Positions 60,546 through 64,000 of a DNA stretch of 64,000 nucleotides are shown piece after piece. This DNA comes from Crossaster papposus. Lineage: Eukaryota > Echinodermata > Asteroidea > Velatida > Solasteridae. The notes beneath the pieces are model-generated. The model made no database searches and was not told where the DNA came from. It saw only the letters and a program-made list of their open reading frames with translations. A program made the position numbers and the translations under genes. How positions within the stretch are numbered: position 1 is the stretch's first letter; each line of letters begins with the position of its first letter. The stretch covers positions 248,001-312,000 of the forward strand of contig JBAIAA010000077.1 of assembly GCA_037893245.1 (NCBI GenBank), in the 5' to 3' direction.

Positions 60546-60796
60546 ATGTCTCCAAAGAGAAGTGGATTGGGAAGACGGGCCGTGGGGAAGTACCTAGTAC
60601 TACTACCCGAAGATCCCGAAGCTCAGCCCCTAGTAGGATCGAAGTACGACAATTCCGTTTATAGTACGTCCATCTCGTTTTAAGTACGTTGTCACTCCTT
60701 CTAATTGCAGAACGGGATGGCCGCCCGAAAAATTTGAGTAGGCTCGACGTTCTGGAGCACCCTTCCCGTCTGAGCCCGTCCATGAAGTTTTTATAA
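60546..60796 (+). CDS. Possible small two-exon gene, product unknown
   Basis: ATG 60546 opens a frame starting MSPKRSGLGRRAVGKYLVLL. At 60663/60664 there is a donor-like A/GTACGT, and at 60710 an acceptor, CTTCTAATTGCAG/A. Removing this 47 bp (60664-60710) keeps the frame open through RDGRPKNLSRLDVLEHPSRL to TAA at 60794-60796, 67 residues in all. The two open halves, the splice signals and the TATA box upstream agree with one another. The protein is basic at its start, has a PEDPEAQP segment and no domain I recognise. A 47 bp intron is very short. Two 119-codon antisense frames overlap, and a second sense frame is open in exon 1, so the region could be non-coding. I infer no function. Confidence 0.35.
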
Positions 60797-60927
60797 GACG
60801 ATAAACAGTTGCTACTACGTCCACTCCGTTCGCACACAGTTTGAGCCCGTTTGACAACATTTTTAAGAACGTAGTGAGAACTAGTTTGGTGTGATGGGGG
60901 CATATGTGCCCCCCGGACAGATTTACC

Positions 60928-60964
60928 GGGTCACGGCCTGGTAAGTCTGGGTCACGGCCTGGTA
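60928..60964. repeat. 16 bp direct repeat, 21 bp period
   Basis: GGGTCACGGCCTGGTA at 60928-60943 and 60949-60964, separated by AGTCT. It lies just after the small gene candidate and is followed by non-coding sequence. Role unknown. Confidence 0.85.
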
Positions 60965-61188
60965 CAGAATTACCTTTCACACTAGCCATGATCGCTTAAG
61001 TGTCAAGTTTGTTAGCAACATACATACAACATTTGTCTGCAAATGTTTGGTCAAACCACTTCGCCCCTCGAAGGGAAGCCTCATTAACATAAAACTTCGC
61101 AAGGGGTAGGACACACTGCGCGCATTGTCACAAGTGTCTGTCTTTGCATGTTTTTTTCATTCTGAATCAGGGTAAAAATGCAACAGTT

Positions 61189-61318
61189 TTTGGTCATGTC
61201 GACTATGGGTGTGTAGCTGCTGGGTGTAGTAAAACTACTACGAATGAGGGTAAGCCTTCATTTGTTTCCGGCTGGTCCTACATATCGAAGGATTTGGACA
61301 GCCAAAGTAAAGCTAAAG
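61189..61318 (+). pseudogene. THAP-type zinc-finger fragment, frameshifted
   Basis: Frame 1 reads FGHVDYGCVAAGCSKTTTNE (61192-61248) with the C-X4-C pair C61210/C61225. The next frame reads VSLHLFPAGPTYRRIWTAKV from 61250. The order GCxAAGC, then VSLHLFP, then RRxW is the first half of a THAP DNA-binding domain, a C2CH finger found in animal regulators and P-element-type transposases. One base is missing between the parts, near 61249. The later Cys-X2-His half is absent: the sequence runs into the CCGTAG/CCGGGG repeat cluster at about 61325. So it is broken twice, by frameshift and by truncation. The acceptor-like CATTCTGAATCAG before it may mark an old exon start. Confidence 0.6.
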
Positions 61319-61324
61319 CCACAC

Positions 61325-62085
61325 CAAAAACCGGATACGCTACGGATCACCCCGGATGCACTACGGTTCATATCCGGGGTCATCCGGGAGTGGAACCGTA
61401 GTCAAACCGTGATGAACCGTAGCCAATCCGGGACCATCCGGGGACATCCGTAGTACGTCCGGGAAGTCGAGCGTCACCCCAAATCAACATCTAGCATCCG
61501 GGGTGATCCGGGGCCATCCGGGAAGGGGGAGGGGGCGGCGGAGAACCGTAGTGAAACCGTAGTGACACCGTAGTGCGACCTTGATGATCCGTAGTGTATC
61601 CGGGATAAACCGTAGCGTAACCGTAGTGTAACCGTGTTTATCCGGGATAAAACGGGAGTTGGTTCACACACGGTTCCACTACGGTTCCACTACGGATGAC
61701 CCCGGATACACTACAGTTCACCACGGATTCACTACGGTGTCACCACGGATTTACTACGGTTTTTTCCGGATGAACCGGGATGAACCGTAGTGTATCCGGG
61801 GTCATCCGGGGTGAACCGTGGCGCATCCGTAGTGAAACCGTGGCGGAACCGTAGTGAATCCGTGACCATCCGGGGCCATGAGGGAAAAACAGGCTTGAAC
61901 CGGGATGATCCGGGCCCATCCGTGGCGGAACCGTGGTCAAACCGTAGTATAACCGTAGTAGGACCGGGGACCATGTCACCTTTTTTTTCGATTGCCTTCC
62001 CGGTCCACCCCGGATCAAACGTCTGTTTCAACCGGGGCCATTCGGGGCGATCCGGGGCGATCCGTAGCATATCCGGCTTCAGTGG
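61325..62085. repeat. Cluster of degenerate CCGTAGTG / ATCCGGGG words
   Basis: About 750 bp built mainly from 9-11 bp words: AACCGTAGTG, CATCCGGGG, GATCCGGG, AACCGTGGCG and their reverse complements. Sense words dominate to about 61660, complementary words (CACTACGG, CACCACGG, GGATGACCCC) fill 61675-61760, and sense words return after 61765. Exact period and order vary. All reading frames across it are by-products of the words. It directly abuts the truncated THAP fragment. Confidence 0.8.
61693..61808. repeat. 28 bp inverted repeat with ~60 bp loop
   Basis: The 28 bp at 61781-61808 (starting TGAACCGTAGTGTATCC) is the reverse complement of 61693-61720 (starting CGGATGACCCCGGATAC) with one mismatch (A for G at 61715). 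The loop itself holds inverted CCACGG/CCGTGG-type words. It lies at the switch of word orientation inside the repeat cluster. Confidence 0.85.
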
Positions 62086-62100
62086 GACTGGGGCTTTAAG

Positions 62101-62175
62101 CGAGTTCACGAGTTCACGAGTCGTATGACGGCGTTCTAATCGCCTGGTAACTCGTGTTCACCAGTGGTGAACTCG
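62101..62175. repeat. GAGTTCAC direct and inverted repeats
   Basis: GAGTTCAC occurs twice in tandem (62102-62117). Its complement GTGAACTC follows at 62167-62174. GTTCACC-AGT-GGTGAAC at 62156-62172 is a near-perfect small hairpin. This lies between the repeat cluster and the next gene candidate. Confidence 0.75.
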
Positions 62176-62300
62176 AGGTGCATTTTTTTCTCCATATTTG
62201 CGCATGCGTGTTGGTTCACGTTCGAGTTCTCGCACGAGAATGTCCTTACCGCACAACTAAACTCGATTGTGCGCGTGCGTCTTGGTGAGCAGCGTTTGGA

Positions 62301-62528
62301 ATGAAACCTACGCGTGAATATGGAGAAATTCACGGTGAACACGATAAATACGACGCGATTGGAACGCAGCATATCATGCCTTCCGAAGAGGCTTCAGACA
62401 TGCTAGCGGTGGCTGCTAAGTGCGATGGCTGCGGTGGGCATTGCGGTGGGCATGGCCATGGTGGTGGACGGCATGACCTACTACCTAGTAATAAGAAACA
62501 TATTGGAAGGCAGAACAAGGAACTATAA
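62301..62528 (+). CDS. Gly/His/Cys-rich small protein candidate
   Basis: 75 codons from ATG 62301 to TAA 62526-62528. The N-terminal half is acidic and polar (MKPTREYGEIHGEHDKY...MPSEEASDMLAVAAK). The middle is CDGCGGHCGGHGHGGGRH (residues 41-58), three Cys and several His in a glycine background, which could bind metal. The end is basic (NKKHIGRQNKEL). ATTAAA at 62544-62549 is a fitting poly(A) signal 16 bp after the stop. An AG preceded by TTGGTGAGC lies just upstream, so this may be a terminal exon. I recognise no family. The antisense frame of 89 codons is less likely because it gives Cys/Pro-rich text from the same glycine codons. Confidence 0.45.
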   Translation: MKPTREYGEIHGEHDKYDAIGTQHIMPSEEASDMLAVAAKCDGCGGHCGGHGHGGGRHDLLPSNKKHIGRQNKEL

Positions 62529-62543
62529 AGTTTAGCAGTAACT

Positions 62544-62549
62544 ATTAAA
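62544..62549 (+). terminator. ATTAAA poly(A) signal candidate
   Basis: ATTAAA lies 16 bp downstream of the stop of the Gly/His/Cys-rich frame, in AT-rich sequence. This is the second most common animal poly(A) hexamer. Confidence 0.4.
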
Positions 62550-62737
62550 CACATTTTATAATTTGGAACAAAACATAGGCCTAAGTCGTTTTTATACAAG
62601 ACAAATCAATTTTGTATGCATGACATGAAGGCAGAAACCTAACTTTAGCATATAAATAAGCCACACAAAACAAAACAATTACATGTGCTTGTGTGCATAA
62701 TGAAATACACGCTCTGCGTTAGTACAAGCCGAAAGTC

Positions 62738-62857
62738 ATGGCCGAAAAAGTTGAAATCGCGCGCACGAAAATCGAGGCAGAATACATGAGAAACATGTCG
62801 CCACAGGCTAAATTGTATATCAAACGAAATATCATTGCTTCCTTTATCGATGTGTAG
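62738..62857 (+). CDS. Short coding-like frame, unknown
   Basis: ATG 62738 in GTCATGGCC opens 39 codons to TAG 62855: MAEKVEIARTKIEAEYMRNM then SPQAKLYIKRNIIASFIDV. The sequence is amphipathic and charged, rather protein-like for such a short frame, and could be an isolated exon or a remnant. The opposite strand carries a 63-codon frame (62719-62910) that may be an exon of the minus-strand candidate at 63034. Both cannot be real. I cannot decide between them. Confidence 0.25.
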   Translation: MAEKVEIARTKIEAEYMRNMSPQAKLYIKRNIIASFIDV

Positions 62858-63033
62858 TGATCATTTTTGGCAATATTTGTTAGTCCAGTCAGGGCGCAGA
62901 AACTAAACACACGAGAACAATTCTCCTTAAAATCATACCCTAACTTCGAGTGAACAAAATTCTGCCAAAAACATACTGAATCTCGTCATATTTTATAAAA
63001 TTCCATTCAGACAAACGTTCGCTTTCCACTTAC

Positions 63034-63207
63034 CACGCCATCTTGGAGAATCACTGCTTCGTTTGCAACGTGTAGTTCTTTAAAACAAAGCTGCCGAACT
63101 CTCGCAATTACTCGCGTAAATCTCGTGGCCCATTTGCGACGCCGGCCGTGCGAATAACCTTTGGGGTATAACCTCATTAACGCGTGCGCTGCGGACTGAC
63201 TGTCCAC
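63034..63207 (-). CDS. Possible first exon of a minus-strand gene
   Basis: Minus-strand ATG at 63205-63207 opens MDSQSAAHALMRLYPKGYSH, continues with a basic stretch (GRRRKWATRFTRVIARVR) and QLCFKELHVANEAVILQDGV. After 58 codons, at 63034/63033, there is a good donor, GTG/GTAAGT, in phase 0. The frame stays open eight more codons and then ends. Following exons would lie at lower coordinates. One option is the open stretch ending at 62719, with a weak acceptor (GATTTTAAG/G) near 62930, but the polypyrimidine tract is poor. No domain is recognised. Confidence 0.35.
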
Positions 63208-63550
63208 TGATATACTACCGAAAGTTCATGAGACAGTTCCAAGCATCCAACCTACACGTGCAGTTTCTCCAAAGCCTTCGTTAAAATCACTACACGAATC
63301 AACTTGCGGTCCGATTGATCTCTGATATTTTTAGCACGTTGTATGTACATGTGCGTTTGTTTATAGTGTAAAAGGAGGACACATGCCTGGCGACACGAAG
63401 GTGAATTGGGGTTAGAGTTAGAATCGAGGACGTCCTCGATTGATATTCGTGTAAAAAAACAATGAGAGTCGTCGGAAAAAGTTCGAGTACAAACAAAGAA
63501 AATTTTCGAAAGGAACAAAATAAACTCCTTGATTTACACCATAAACAAAC
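63208..63550. other. Intergenic, nothing supported
   Basis: Reading frames exist on the minus strand but overlap one another and are continuations of the simple repeat that follows. I see no start, splice or domain signal that singles one out. Confidence 0.5.
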
Positions 63551-63559
63551 GTACATGTC

Positions 63560-63604
63560 CATGTACATATACATGTACATACATTGTACATGTATATGTA
63601 CATG
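63560..63604. repeat. Perfect 20 bp inverted repeat, 5 nt loop
   Basis: Left arm CATGTACATATACATGTACA at 63560-63579, loop TACAT, right arm TGTACATGTATATGTACATG at 63585-63604. The arms are exact reverse complements, and each arm contains smaller palindromes (TGTACA, ATGTACAT). It sits in a TGTACATG-rich simple-sequence stretch. Confidence 0.95.
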
Positions 63605-63692
63605 TTATTTGTACACGTATCCATGTACAAAATACTCGCTTATAATACATTATCATGTGCGTGCAGTTATGTATGGAGTTATATATCTGCCA

Positions 63693-64000
63693 TCTCGCGC
63701 CGCGGATCTCGCGTCGCGGATCTCGCCCCGCGGGTCGCGGATCTCGCATCGCGGGTCGCGGATCTCGCATCTCGCGTCGCGGATCTCGCATCGCGGGTCG
63801 CGGATCTCGCATCGCGGGTCGCGGATCTCGCATCGCGGGTCGCGGATCTCGCATCTCGCGTCGCGGATCTCGCGTCGCGGATCTCGCGTCGCGGATCTCG
63901 CGTCGCGGATCTCGCGTCGCGGATCTCGCGTCGCGGATCTCGCGTCGCGGATCTCGCGTCGCGGATCTCGCGTCGCGGATCTCGCGTCGCGGATCTCGCG
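63693..64000. repeat. GC-rich 14 bp minisatellite, runs off the window
   Basis: Tandem TCGCGGATCTCGCG. The first half is mixed with longer variants (GATCTCGCATCGCGGGTCGC); from about 63855 on the 14-mer is exact to the end. It is CpG-dense, with CGCGGATCTCGCG nearly self-complementary around GATC. The 106-codon minus frame (MRDPRPAMRDPRPA...) is only this repeat read as protein. Confidence 0.95.

Noticed and set aside
60544-60989. Two overlapping 119-codon minus-strand frames
   Set aside because: They lie antisense to the two-exon candidate, include the reverse of its intron signals, and show no recognisable motif. Kept only as an alternative.
61474-62128. Several 65-125 codon frames on both strands
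   Set aside because: They are translations of the CCGTAGTG/ATCCGGGG word cluster (recurring SRxxYG, HPGxxR patterns), open in several frames at once.
63534-63854. 106-codon minus-strand frame rich in MRDPRPA
   Set aside because: Direct translation of the 14 bp minisatellite and the TGTACATG repeat. Its periodicity matches the DNA repeat, not a protein.

Overview
This looks like nuclear DNA from an animal, most likely an invertebrate. The evidence is a very large satellite array, a long-LTR Ty3/gypsy retrotransposon, a broken THAP-type zinc finger, short intron signals and CpG-rich minisatellites. A marine invertebrate such as a mollusc is possible, but nothing in the window proves it. No bacterial operons, rRNA genes, complete tRNA genes or CRISPR arrays are visible.

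Layout: (1) 1-29299 and 39232-59467 are one tandem satellite array of a ~217 bp monomer, roughly 225-230 copies, all head to tail. The monomers are organised into higher-order repeats (HORs) whose period changes along the array: 2823 bp (13 monomers), about 2180/2395/2175/1960 bp (9-11 monomers), 1956 bp (9), 3577 bp (17, one shortened), 2177 bp (10), 1956 bp (9) and 2176 bp (10, three copies). (2) 29300-39231 is a complete Ty3/gypsy (Metaviridae) LTR retrotransposon, 9932 bp. It has 1556 bp LTRs that differ at one base by eye, a 4 bp TAAG target duplication, a tRNA-Ser-type primer site, gag, and pol in the -1 frame. Pol has a one-base frame break inside the integrase core. The downstream part carries an unusual hydrophobic C-terminal tail. 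(3) 59468-64000 is array-flanking DNA. It holds a decayed coding fragment at the boundary, a possible tiny two-exon gene behind a TATA box, a frameshifted THAP-domain fragment, a ~750 bp cluster of degenerate CCGTAGTG/ATCCGGGG words with a 28 bp inverted repeat, a Gly/His/Cys-rich small ORF, two further weak coding candidates, a perfect 20 bp hairpin and a GC-rich 14 bp minisatellite that runs off the end.

The satellite is the main item of interest. Each monomer carries a strong dyad centred on GGCATA..TATGCC (a perfect 20 bp palindrome in many copies), a tRNA-like pair of Pol III A/B-box resemblances, and an internal direct repeat. HOR organisation, dyads and a very young Ty3/gypsy insertion together resemble centromeric or pericentromeric DNA, but this is inference. 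Nearly every A-type monomer also has a 71-78 codon antisense reading frame. I treat this as a by-product of shared descent, not as a gene family.

HOR block edges are approximate (tens of bases to about one monomer) because they were read by eye.
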